From: Aptenodytes patagonicus
Taxonomy: Eukaryota; Chordata; Aves; Sphenisciformes; Spheniscidae
Length of the DNA stretch: 64,000 bases
Assembly: GCF_965638725.1 (NCBI RefSeq)
Contig: NC_134950.1
Coordinates: forward strand, 15,686,101 to 15,750,100
Direction of reading: 5' to 3'
Shown: piece by piece, positions 40,701 through 53,300 of the stretch
How the letters are laid out: every line of letters starts with the position of its first letter
How positions within the stretch are numbered: position 1 is the first letter of the stretch
Position numbers and translations under genes: made by a program
The notes under the pieces: generated by a model
Seen by the model: the letters and a program-made list of their open reading frames with translations, nothing else
Databases searched by the model: none
What the model was told of the DNA's origin: nothing

Positions 40701-43700
40701 GGCTGTCATCAGCTCTGATTTTGCCATTTCATTTCCACTCACTCTCATTCATGTGGAAAGATCCTGGAGCGCCCTGGGCTGTGATCTGCTCAGTTCTATT
40801 TTTGGCTGTCTCCTTTCTGAAGGAAGGTGATTTCTCACATGTGGTTGTTTTCCAATTATCACTTGTTGAGACATACCCCCTGGTTATATTACAAAGAGAA
40901 TCAGGTGGCGAGTACATATTTACAAGTCTTTATTCTAAGACACAGGAATACCTTATTGATCTGAGCTTTGAACTGAAACTGTGGGGACTCTCGGGAATCA
41001 CGTTTCTTCTGGCTGAGTTGACCCAGCCTCTTACTCTTCCATGGGAGACACAGAAAATTAAGTATCATCTAATTTACTTGTGTGTGTGAATAGAGCGAGG
41101 GTGGTCCATTGTACAAGATTTAAAATAACCAAGTGTCTCCTACAATATGCTGTAAAGTTCCCATTGTATTTGATATTAAGCAGGCTTTTTTCCAGTTACT
41201 GTTCACCCACTGCATGCCAAGATGTGACCCAGCTGCTTCCTTCATTTCAAAAGCTTAATCTTTTTGGTGTATAATATTAGTTTGTAAAGCACTTTATTGG
41301 GAAAGCATGGATTTGTGACGGGATGAGTGGGTGAGCTAGCAGTGCTGTGGTCTTTCTGTTTGCTCTATCCCACTCACAAGATGCACGGGATTACGTTTGA
41401 GTTCTCTCAAGCAGCATAAGTTTGAAAACTGGAAAAAGCGTGACGATAAATGAAATATTTCCATTAGCAGGGAGCAGATGGACTCGTTCTGCATCAAAAA
41501 TTAGCTCAAATATTGACAGCATTACAATAACGCATCAAATACAGGAAAACAAAAGCTTTGGGGCTGCCGCGCCAGCTTCCGGCAAACCATGCCATGGGCC
41601 CATCAAAGCCACCTTCCCTCCCCATCATCTGCTGTCCCAGCAGAGTCCCAGGGCAGGTCCCAGGACTCCCAGGTGCATCCCAGCCACAACAACAGGACCA
41701 GCAGGGGCTTGCTTGGAGCAGCCTTGTCATCAGTGGAGGCTCCCTTCTGTATGAACGTGCAGGACCAGCTCGGTGAGACCTCCAGCCACTGGTTTTCCTC
41801 CATTCTGCAAGCTCCCAGAAGTGGCAAAAGCCCCGGCGAGAGCTGCTGAGAAGAGAGGATCTGTTTTGTTGATGCTGTGGACGTTTCATGGCTCATAACC
41901 TTTTATTTTTTTTGGCAGCCACCTTTTCCTTTGCACCAGTGTGGTCAGCAGCTGTCTTTTCTCCTTGAAACTTGAACGAATTTGACATATTTCTGCAGTT
42001 TCTGTTACTTTGGTGAGCAATTTATCCCAGGGTCTTTACACCAGCTGTTTTCCTCTTCCAGCTGTTTGCACACATCTGATGGAATGATTTCATTAGAGCA
42101 GCTTCAAGCTCATTGTACTCAATGCCCCAGTTTCTTTTACAAGTCATTGAGATGCATTTCATTTTCTTGCTTGTAGTTTTGGAGATTGAAATTGAGCTGC
42201 ATCAACATTCTGGTAATTTCTGGTTGTTTCTTACCCATTTTTTCATTTATAGACATCCTATTTTTTCTAGGCTAACAATACACCCATTATCCCCCTTCTT
42301 TCTATGCATTGTTTGATTCAGAAAACCAAATCTGAGAACCAACTCATAGAGCTTTTCATCTACAAATGCATGTATTCAGCCTATGGTAAGTTGTTTTGGC
42401 TCTGGTTCATACAAACAAGAGTACCAGATATAAATATGATACTTGTAGGGCCAGGGAAACTGAAGGAGAAAACCAGCATCTTTCTGAGAGTGCCAGAAGG
42501 ATTCATACAGTAAGTGTAGGAGCTCCCTGTTTAAGATGTGGGGACAGTAAGAAAAGAGGTCCACAGGCCTGGACCGTGCAGCCTTACTTTGTACCTGGGC
42601 ATCCAGTATTGGAGATTTCTGTGAGCAACAGCTAACAGAAAGAGGGCTGGGAAAGAAATAAAAGGTATGATCATGCTGCAAAAAGCATGGGCAACTAGTT
42701 GAAAAGTTCAATAATAGCACCAGATAGCTGGAATGGAAAAATGCCCTAAAAATGTATGATTACTCTCTACAGAGGCTTGCAGTTGAAGTTTCAATACAGT
42801 AAGTGGACTATTTCCTTATCAAATGTGACAGAAGGCAGAGCTGACTGTAAGGTACCATACAAATATGAACTAGACCATTATTTAAAGCCACTCTAGTGAA
42901 TAGTCTGACACCTGGAAATCCATCTACCAGTAAGAACAGTTATTTTGTCCATGCCTAAATCATATTTCTGAACCTTTTCAGTAGTTAAGTTAGAAATAAT
43001 TATGTGATTCAATGGTGTGTTTCTGGAAAAATAAGTAGTATGAGAAAACAGGTCTTTTTCCCCTGTTCAGCTTTGTTTTCCATGCTCCCTTCTGTGCCGC
43101 CTTCACTCTTCAAGTATTATATGAGGGATTCATACTAATCTGAAGGAACAATCAAGTAGCCTGGAAATACCTTTTTCTAAATTACATGTGCACTTGGACT
43201 TCTGACCCGTAGAATAAACTGGTGTGGTGGATTTTTATTGAAACGGATTTTATTGAAAAGAATAAGCAAGGGAGTTTACTCTTAAGGCAGCAAGGGTTAA
43301 TCTGCTACAATTTTGCTAAGTTAATAAAAAATGGAACAATACAGTGATTGCATCTGGGTTCCAATTAAGACTAAATCAATAAACCAATGGGTTCAAATCA
43401 CGGAGTCACTAAATTAATGCAGCGAGTAATCAGACTGCAGTCCAAGGTTGGCAATGGAAGGAATTACTTTGTGTTAGCCCTGTTTCAAGCTCTCGTGAGA
43501 GCAAGGGACAGAATTTAGGGAAAAGCCAGCTTGCTTTCTGTCTCAGGCTGCAGGCTATAGTCTAACCAGTGCATGAAATTATTTAGTCAGTGAAGAATCA
43601 TTTTGGTTTTAGGCCCATGCCAAGGAGGCATTGTAATCCCATTGTGTTTCATTTTGAGGAAATGCAATTTAGAGAGTTCTCAGTGGTTCCTCTTTAACAC

Positions 43701-46070
43701 GGCCTCTTCGTGCTCGGCTGCTGCCAGCGGTTACAGGTTAACTCTTCTCTCTGAATACCACAAAAACTAGAAACTTCTCAAAGAAGAGTAAAGGCTCCTT
43801 CCATGAGGTGCAAAAGAAGTGGTACAAAGAGGAGCCCACTGCCCCCAGACCAACTGGGGACTCTTTCCCCTCCCCTCCCCAAGCACTTGTTCCCATCAGC
43901 AAACTGCGAGGCACTGCTCTTCCAGCCGTCTGCCTTGGGGAAAGGCTATTCCACTATTTCACAAGACACTTTTCTTTTGAATATATCCACGACTCTGAAT
44001 TTGTTATTCCGGTATAAAATGTCCGTTGAATTCATTATGGCACACAGAAAGCCCCTCGTGTGGATGTCACGGGGCATCCTCCCTCCAGACCTTTTGGACT
44101 GCCCTCCCGGCCCACTAATCAGCCAAATAAGTGGCAAGACTTCAAACCAGTTTGGAATAATTTTATTTTATTGCTTGTTTTATTTAAAGTCCCTTTAGAA
44201 TTCAAGCTGTCTTATTTCTCAGAAGAGACCTCAGCCTCTTTGCTGTGGCTGTGGCTGTGGCTTTCTTGCTGCCCTGCCTTTACCCAGGCAATTTCAGGGG
44301 AACATACTCTGTAAAGCTAAATGCTATGCTATTTTCCAAACATTTCATGCATTTTCTTCTCAAGACAGAGTAGTGCAAGGAAAACAGTGAGCTCTTACCT
44401 GTGGAGAGTTAGTTCAGGCTTCACTGGTAAAGTTTTGAGACACACATTTTTAAAGGTGCTTGAAGATCCTGACAGACAACTTGTAGGATTTTTAGTACTG
44501 TCTTTACAGCTGCTTTGTAAGCTTTTGAGTTTCTAACTCTCACTCAGATCAGTGCCTTTAGAAATCGGGTGTAACGCCTAATGAGTGGGTGCTCTGAGCA
44601 AGTGAAAAATTGTCCTATTCATTTCCCTATGCTTAAAAAGCCCCCCTGGTACTAAGCACCCTATTGTGCAAAGTGTCCCGGTAGGTATCTTTTCCTGTTT
44701 ATCCATTTTGGTGTATTGCTTCAGTTAAGAGGGTGACCATCAGATGAACACACTCTTTAAGAACTGATTAGGACATTATGATAAGCACAAGACAAGGAAG
44801 CCAAAATGTTTCCTTTACCCCTCGCATGTAAACTGGAAAAGTTATTTCTGCCTTTGTTTCCTTGTGTATAACATAGGGTAGGGAACTCTGCCCCTCCTTT
44901 GCTGAGGTCCATCATCACAGGCACAGGCTATTACACGAGAGAGAGGGTCAAATCTTTCTTAGTCAGGATGGCTCCACACCTGATGTAGTACCATCCATAA
45001 TCAATATAATTCCTGTCCGAGCCCGGCGAAGTCCTGTGTAGTCACCGGATCACACCGAACAGTCAGAATAACCAAATGATTTCTTCCAGCTGAAATCACT
45101 TTTATGGTGTAACAACTGGGAGTTCAGCCTGCTGGGCATAAATACATCACATCTGGCAGGGCAGCTGGGGTTGTGCCATCACCGGGTAACTCCAGAGGGC
45201 TGGGCAGGCAATGATATCCCTGCCATAGACTTCTATGAGACAAGTGAAAAATATACAGGCAGGCTAGTGTGCTTTACTGGATTTGACATATTTTTAATGA
45301 ATTAGAAAAAATCCATGGTAAATTCATTAAGTCTTTTCTGTGGGGGTCTCTAACCAGAGTCCCACAGCTGGGATTTAAAGGTCCTGAGACAAGATGTAGA
45401 AGTTTTCCCCTTGGATGAGGCCCAGAGAACATACTGGAAAGATAAATGCACACTTCTCTCCTCATCTTCTTTCCTTCTCTGTAAAACATTTAGGCTTAGA
45501 TCTTCCCTGGAGATAAACTGGCACGGTTTCACTCGTTGCAGTAGAGCTGCAATAATTTACGAAGGGCCTATGCATTTTAAATCACGTCAGTTATTGCAGA
45601 GACAGAGGAATATTGCAAACCACGGTCCCTTCTGAATGACCACATCACCTCCAGCTCCTGGTCCTCACCTGACTGCTCTCCCCATCTCCACTTCAAAGCC
45701 AGGCTCCGCGGAGGTTTTCTCATCCATCAGCGCCCCAGTTCTGACCTGGGGACAAGAAGTGCCTGAAGGAGCAGAGCTGCAGCCAGAAGCAGCTCAGTGC
45801 CCGTGTGCCCGCTCCGGACAAGCCGGCGTGATCCCGCTCGCTGCGCTGAGCACAGGCAAAGTTAAGGCTCCCTGCAGAACTGTGCCTGGGGGACTCCATG
45901 CCGCCTCTGCAGCCGTCCCCGGGGCTCCTGGGGGGAGCTCAGGCTGCCTCGCACCCCTTCCACTTCACAGCCAGGGTGCGAGACCCCGCGTCCAGCCTGG
46001 CCTCGCAAATCCCCCAGCCTTCCCCCCGGAGCCTTTGCAGGCTTTGGGGTTTCCATTTAGCGTCCCTCTG

Positions 46071-46445
46071 AATTAATTAATACAGAGGGCCGTATGCTGA
46101 TTCTGCAGAGCCCATTAATCACCCTTGCTGAGACAGAGGGACTGTTTGTACAGAGTTTGCAGAGATTATCGCCCTGGCTCCAGGATTTGTCACATTGCAT
46201 TACAAATGGTGTTTTAGTGAGCTCCTCAGTTCCCAGTGGGCCATAACCTGTCTGAGGCAAAGTCAAATATTGCTGAGCAGCAGAGGTTTCCCAAGAAGGG
46301 GCTTATCTGTTCCAGATTGCTTGATTATATAAATAGGACTTCGATATGAGATACAAATGCAATTAATTCCTCAAGGGTTACATTTGATAATGGCACAGAA
46401 ATTAATCTTCATTCGCAGAAATAACACTGGCTGTTTCATGGAGTT
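46071..46445. promoter_or_regulatory. Candidate conserved non-coding element
   Basis: An AT-rich block dense in homeodomain-type TAAT/ATTA cores and a TATATAAATAG string, with few CpGs, no transposon similarity that I recognise and no convincing open frame. This resembles developmental enhancers in vertebrate gene deserts. The call is from compositional resemblance only, since conservation cannot be seen in one sequence. Confidence 0.3.
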
Positions 46446-47915
46446 TAAGTAAAAGCCTGTAGAGATATCCACTATCCCACCAAAAATATTGCTTTATTTT
46501 CCCTTTTTAAAGAATTACATTATTATTCTTGTAACCTACTGAGATTTCTTATTTGAAAATGCTTTAACAGGGATTAACTCATTAGTAACTGCAGGAAAGG
46601 GCACAGCAGCCACAAAACAGCCGAGCCGCATGCACTGTCCTGCACGAGCAGGGGTCTGAGTCAGTGTTCCTAGCTTTCAGATCTGCTCTCCCAGCCATAA
46701 TCCGGTAGAAGGATGACCCAAGATTGAGTTTTACAAAGTCATTTAACGTGCCCAAGTACTCCGGTGTGAGTTAGTTGCCTAACACCGTTGGGGAGCTTGT
46801 TCTAGATAACATAGTGGGTCGTTTCCCAGGGGCAACTGGGAAACTCTCATGTGATTCTATGAGGAGATGCTGATCATAAACCCATTCCTGCAAAAGTTTA
46901 CCAGCAAGATGGTCAGATAAGGACTGTCGTAAAGCCAAGGGCATTAGTGAAGAATAAATGTTTTCAGGACTATACTATACATTTCAGCCATTCCTTCTGC
47001 TCTCAACTGAAGAGCAGAATTTCCACTCTTAAGCTTTTACTTAAAGTAAACTTAGTAATTTAGATATACTTAAACTTAGTAACTATTAGTGTTATTGATT
47101 CCTTTTTTACGTTAGATTTTCTTTTCTGGGCCCAATGTACCTATACATGTAAATGCATCCAGTGCCTTCCCCAAACTCTTGTTCTCCATCTGGTAAGTGG
47201 CAGCTTTGTTCAGTTCACTGTCCACAAACCTCATATGCCCATGCAGAAGACCAATGCACCTAAATGCCACAGGTTTTTCTGTGGCTTTCAGAGAGGAGAG
47301 AACCTGGAAAGAGATGGAGGAGTGGGAGGAGAAGGGGGGAAAGGAGATGAAAAGGCTGGTGGGATCTGCCTTTGATGCAGAGATGCTGGTGCAGGGGTAC
47401 AGCCAAAGGTAAGTGGTGTTCATGTCACTCTCAAATACACCAAACAAGTGGTGCTTACCACTAGACAGGTGAGAAGGATATCAAGAGAAATGTGTCTAGG
47501 GACTGGGACACACAGTTTTGGCCCAATCATGGAAAAAAATGCTGAGAAATCCTTCAGGAAAAAAAAGATGTGAAAGGGCATTAGTCTTCTTCAGCATAAT
47601 GGTACCAGATTTGTTTGTGATGGAGGTAAGCTTGTGTATAACGGGAAAGTAGCTGAAAAGCCTTAATCAAATGTAGTTTAAAAAAAGCATACATGAAAGA
47701 AAAGTTTTGTTATTTAGAAGTTTGGTGATTATATATTTTGAGCAATCCTACCACCTGCAGCTTGAGTCAGCTAGCTACTTCAGAAACTTTTGGAAGGCAC
47801 AAGTGAACAGATGGTGTGTTTGTGACACCATCAGGTAGTAGGCAGTGAATATTAGTAAACTGGCAAGTATCCACCAAAAATGATTCCAAAGCAGATAATT
47901 AAATAAGTTATAAAT

Positions 47916-47932
47916 AACAACAACAACAACAA
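47916..47932. repeat. (AAC)n microsatellite
   Basis: Five consecutive AAC/CAA units followed by an A run. Short and ordinary. Confidence 0.85.
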
Positions 47933-48654
47933 AAAATCTCAATAGTTGAAAAGGAAGGAATGAGGGGAGGAAACAAGATTTTTTTCAGATGAATTATACA
48001 ACCTTATTTCTTACCTTTTCCTAGTCCCTTACACACAGAGACCAATTAAAAATCTAATAAATGAAACACCCCTCAGATATTCTACATAACTGAAGCGAAT
48101 TGTCTGCCATTTTGATATGATCAAGCATATGTAATAACAAAGTTCTAGTTCCCACTAGCATTAAGAAATAAATACAGACTTGAAATCAAGTCCCCCAGAC
48201 ATTACAAAAAGCCAGACAGATGGGAAAAAAGTCCACTGTTTGGTACAGAGCAGTGATTTGTATGAATGCCATATCCCTATTTTAATTTTACTATCTTCAG
48301 CTCAGAAGCTTGGCAGGCCTGCCTGGGTTCTGATAGCACCAATCTTGGAATTTTTGTGCAAGTTTCTCTCTGACTCAAGCTTGACACCAATGGTATTGTT
48401 CTTGTTTAGGGCAACAATAAATCTGACTTTTTTTCTTACACAATGCAAAAGGAAATACTGCCATTCTGTAAGCATTCTAATGATGATGCGGAAACCTTAT
48501 ATAATTTTTTAATATCCAGGTTAATTAATTAAAAAAAATCTAATATAAACAAGCAGCTCTCATTCTGAAAACTCATTGTGGATACTGAGAGGCAAGGTCT
48601 AAAGGTGGGATAGAAATACAGTCCCAGGACTTGGGGGAAGATTCCAGCTATGGA

Positions 48655-50343
48655 AATGCAGCCATATAGCCATTGAGGACTACAAGAACCTTGCTAGGGC
48701 ATGCAGAGAGGCAGTCAGGAAGGCTAAGGCTCGGCTAGAACTGAAATTGGCCAAAGATGTCAAGAACAACAACAAATGGTTCTTCAGATACGTGAGCAGT
48801 AAGCAGAAGCACAGGGAAGACATAGGACCATTGTTAAACAGGGCAGGGAAACTAGTTACTTCTCAGTGCAAGGCCACTGTCTATAATATTTGAAAAGTTG
48901 TGGAGGTCAGGGGATGTCCCTGATGACTGGAGAGGGCAGCTGTCATACCCATCTACAAGAAAGGCCTAAAAGAGGACCCAGGAAACTACAGGCCCATTAG
49001 TCTTGCTTCAATCCTTGGGAAAGTAATGGAACGAGTCCTTCTAGAAAGTATCACTAATCAAATGAAGCAGGTGATTGGGAAAAGCCAGCACAGATTTACC
49101 AATGGCAAATGATGCCAGACTAGCCTGATCACCTTCTACAACAAAATAACATCTTCTCTCGACATGGGAAAGCAGCAGATGTTGTTCACCTGGACTTCAG
49201 CAAAATGGACTTCAGCAAAATGTTCAACACCATTTCCCACAGCCTTCTCCTGGACAAACCGGCAAGACATAGCTTGGGTGGGTGGTCTGTGAGATGGGTA
49301 GGGAATTGGCTAAAAGGCCACACTCAGAGGGTGGTGACCAATGGTTTTCACTCAGGCTGGCAGCCTGTCACAAGTGGGGTCCCCAGGGATTGATACTGGG
49401 TCCCACGCTCTTCAACATCTTCATAAATTATCTGCATGATGGGACTGAAAGCACCCTCACCAAGTTTGCTGATGGCACCAAAGTGGGTTGTGCAGTGGAC
49501 ACATCAGAAGGGAGAGCCATCTTACAGAGGGACCTTGACAGGCTGGAAGAGCAGGCTAAGAAGAACTGTATGAAGCTTAACAAAGACAAGTGCAAGGTCC
49601 TGCGCATGGGACAACATAACCAAAGAGCCCAGTACAGTCTAAGACCTGTGTGGCTGGGGAGCAGCCTTGCTGAAAGGGACCTGGGGGTCCTGGTGGACAA
49701 CAAGCTGACCATGAGTCAGCAGTGCGCTGCTGCAGCAACGAAGGCAAATTGGATCCTGGGCTGCATCTGCAGGGGCATTACTAGCAGAGATAGAGATGTG
49801 ATCATCCCACTCTACTCAGCGCCTGTCAGGTCACACCTGGAGCACTGTGTCCAGTTCTGGCCCCCACAATTCAAGAAAGATGCGGGCAGACCGGGGAGGG
49901 TCCAAAGGAGGGCCACAAAGATGATCAGAGGGCTGGAGAACCTGTCCGGTGAGGGAAGACTGAAGGAGTTAGGTCTTTTCTCCCTGGAGAAGAAAAGGCT
50001 CAGGGGGACCTCATCACTGTATTCCAGTATTTAAAGGGAGGCTACAAAGAGGACACAGACTCTCTCTTCACAAGAAGCCACATAGAGAAGACAAGGGTCA
50101 ACAGGAACAAGTTGCACTGGCAGAGGTTTCATATTGACGTAAGAAATAAATTTTTTACAATCATTCAGTGGAACAACCTCCCCAGGGACGTGGTGGAGTC
50201 CCCATCACTGGAGGTTTTCAAGATGCGATTGAAGAGGGTGCTAGATAATCTCATCTAGGCTCTCTTTCCCATGAAAGGTTGGACCAGATGATCTTTCCAG
50301 GTCCCTTCCAACCTGGGCTGTTCTATGATGCTATTCTATTCAA
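48655..50343 (+). mobile_element. CR1 LINE, rearranged and inactive
   Basis: Plus-strand CR1 ORF2 remnant. Around 48680-48840 the linker after the endonuclease is readable (CREAVRKAKARLELKLAKDV). A deletion near 48860-48890 then joins it to the reverse transcriptase. The RT region is broken by a 15-bp tandem duplication near 49190-49220, stops, and a frameshift near 49390; 49282-50034 is open for 250 codons. The catalytic box reads FADG where active CR1 copies have FADD. The 3' UTR ends with TTCTATGATGCTATTCTATT near 50343. It differs from the two minus-strand copies and represents another subfamily. Confidence 0.93.
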
Positions 50344-53300
50344 ATTATCATTCACATCTTAATTTTAGGGTACAAGGTTACAACCATAAGTCTAGTGTAC
50401 GGCTGAGTTTTATTTAGGATTTACGGTGTATTGGGCAAAGACTAGGCTCTTACAATAGTGTCAGTGCAGTAGCCAGTTGACTTGTGCATGATAGTGATCC
50501 CAACCTCTGAAGAGCTTGGGAGCTCAGGGAAATATTTACACCACCATTCCACAGGCAAGAAGCCAAGATACATCCAAGGGCAATGGCATTCAGCTCAGCC
50601 ACCTGGGGAGCAGGTGGCAAACCAAGAGCTGAATGCAGAGTTCCTGTCCTGTGCCTTTTCTCACAAGACTCTTCTTGTCCACGCTGTTCCTCGAAGAACA
50701 TCCAGCAGAAAGCAGAGACATTCTGGTCTTCTCAAGTGGGCTTGAATAAGTTGAAATCTGCTTTCCTGTTAGGTGCTGCTGTTAGGTGCTACAGAATACA
50801 CTTCAACCTGGAAAAGAGATGAATGAGTGGAAATATCACAGAGGTCTATGCAGTCACGAGTGGCATGGGAAGGATGACTAGGGAATGACTGCTCAATGTT
50901 TCATCCATTACAAGGGCTAGCTGGTAGGTAGTACATTCAAAACAGACACATTTTTCGTAAGATGTGTTCAAATTGTGCAACTCCTTACCACAGAAAATTA
51001 GAGGCTTAAAGTTTACATGGTCTCAGTGAGACTGGACAAATTAGTGAAACAGAAATCCATTGTGTGCTGTTAAAAACAAACTATTTTTCCTGGGGTCAGG
51101 AACACCCTAACAAATTGTCAGAAAGTTGGAAAGTCATCTGGGGAAGTACGAAAAAAATGTTTTGTCTATTTTCATCCTATTCCTGAGGAACAGCTTTCGG
51201 CCACTACTGGAGGCGTGATGCTGGGCTAGACAGATTTTTGGACCATCCCGGAACAGCCCTGCTTGTATTCTTGGGAGCTGACAGAGAGGTCAGGGGTGGA
51301 AAGAGAGAGCCAGGAATTCTAGAAAACTGCTCTTTTCATTTTTTCTGAAAACCTGCCTGTCGAAACGGGTGCCAATTCACAAAGTGAAATATTTCCTCAG
51401 TGTTTCTCCAAGACAGTCTGAAAGAGTAACCGCCCCGAAGAGTCAAATCAGTAGCATCTTTGGCCCCAGAGGAAAGAACATGGCAAAAAGATCATTCTGG
51501 ATCAACTAGAAGTCAAGACTGCAACAAGAAACTTTGAAGTCCCGTACTGAGTTCCTGGAAGGAGATTAGACTTAAAAAAACCCCATACCATGCTTTGGGT
51601 TATGATTTCCACAGCCAGAAGAGCCTCAGTCTATCCCAGGCTATTGCTGTGAGTACCCTCAGGAGCAATTAACTACATGGATTCACCCTATCAACAATGG
51701 CATGAATAAGGTTGCTCCTGGATGTAATATCTGTGTGCTGGGCAGTGAGCCACGTGCAATGTCAGGCGAGCTCTGCAGAAGAAGGATTTGGCTGCAAACC
51801 TGCCAGTGCTACAAAGTGTGTAATATTGAAAAACCATGAAGACAAGGCGTGTTTGGCATCATGGGACCTACCTTCTGCGAGAGCTCTTGGGCTATCAACG
51901 CAGGATCTGTGAGTGGGTTAGTCAGACCAGCTCCCTGTTTTGAAAAGGCAGAAACTGAGTCAGAAAGGGTAATGAAGTTTTCTTAAGGGAATTAGGAAGA
52001 TTTTTTTTTAATTTGCTTATGGTTTATTATTCTGTTCCCTACTCTCCTTGACCGCTAAGCCATTTCTGGTTCACCTTTCGCTACTGACCAATTCTTTCCT
52101 CCAGTTAACACCCAGAAACCCTCATATATATTTTCCTCTCTTCCTTGGTTTCTTTTAAATGCCAGTGACTAATCTACTGTCTCTTTTCTTCCTCCCAGCT
52201 CTCGGCTCTGGGTTGGTTTTGGTTGGACCCTTGTTAACAGCTTCGTAGTTTCCCTGTATCCATACACAGAGTGCAGCTGCATGCTCTCCCTCTGAACCAC
52301 AGGAGAAGAAATCAGAAAATAAAGTCCCCCCAAGAGAGCCCAGCCTGTCTCTTCTGTAACAAGCCGTAGCAACTTCTGCAAAATGACTGCCTCCGTGGGC
52401 AGACAGCTGAACTCTCCTAGACAAATTTGGGGCTCAGAGTGCACAGACATAATAATTACCAGAAATACATCACAACCTCCTCTCCTGGCATTAGTTAGGC
52501 CATTCCTAAATCACAAGGTGCAGTCTCTCTCTCACTCCTGACTCTCTGGGTACGAAAACTTTTGCTTTCTGTCATTCTTTCTCAGTACACGGCAATCTTT
52601 CTCCACAAAATTGTAAATGATAACACCTGCTGGGGCTCTTATTTGTTCATTCCCCGTGTCTGTGGCTGCTCCCTGTGTGAGATATTACGCCCACACAGAG
52701 GTATGAAATATACAGTAGCTGCTTGTGAAACTTCTATATGAAAGAACCAATGAGTATAAATAATGGCATTGTTCCGACGTTCTTCATCTTGTATCTGACA
52801 GAACATGTTCAAGAAACTCCAGGAACACTCTAAAGCTGATGGAGAAGCCATTCACACTATACCAGCGTAGCTGAAAACAAATGAGCAGGACTGCTTTGGA
52901 CATCCTATTTTCCTTTCACCACCAGAATGTATTTATTCTTCAAGTCATACCATATTCATATTTACTTTAATGATTCATAAACATCCTAGGTTCCAGAACC
53001 TTCTAATTAACTCATCTATTTCGTGTCGTTAACAGATGCTCAGGGAGTGATTTATTGTACCATACCGGATCACACCAACGTATAAATCCAGCCAATTGAA
53101 TTGGCAGGCAGTCTGGGTAAATATCTTCTGCTGCTGGTAGATGAGACTCTGTCCTAAATTCAGCATTAATACCCTGCAGACTGTGGCTGAAGCATTATTG
53201 TTTTCTTCCTCTATTATTCTGCACATGTAGCATACATTGGACTGTACAACACTGGTTATTATTTCCCTCTTTTTTTAAAGAAAGATTTAGTGAGGTACTG

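Larger units (their letters stand above)
37793..48654. other. Intergenic DNA, mostly unassigned
   Basis: About 11 kb without an identifiable gene. Items inside: a 238-codon open frame of unknown meaning (38737-39453, plus), a small CTGTGG triplet repeat near 44246, an AT-rich block resembling a conserved non-coding element (46071-46445), and an AAC/CAA microsatellite near 47916. A GC-richer patch at 45640-46060 yields an open frame of 146 codons with no recognised domain. Confidence 0.5.

Noticed and set aside
43389-43398. GGTTCAAATC resembling a tRNA B box
   Set aside because: No A box at suitable distance and no cloverleaf-like pairing could be found.
43220-43570. A stretch that might be an LTR (TTTTATTG repeats, GGCAGCAAGGGTTAATCTGC)
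   Set aside because: No clear TG...CA ends, no target duplication and no second copy in the window.
45636-46076. 146-codon open frame
   Set aside because: GC-richer local patch, Pro/Ala-rich translation, no splice context or family match.
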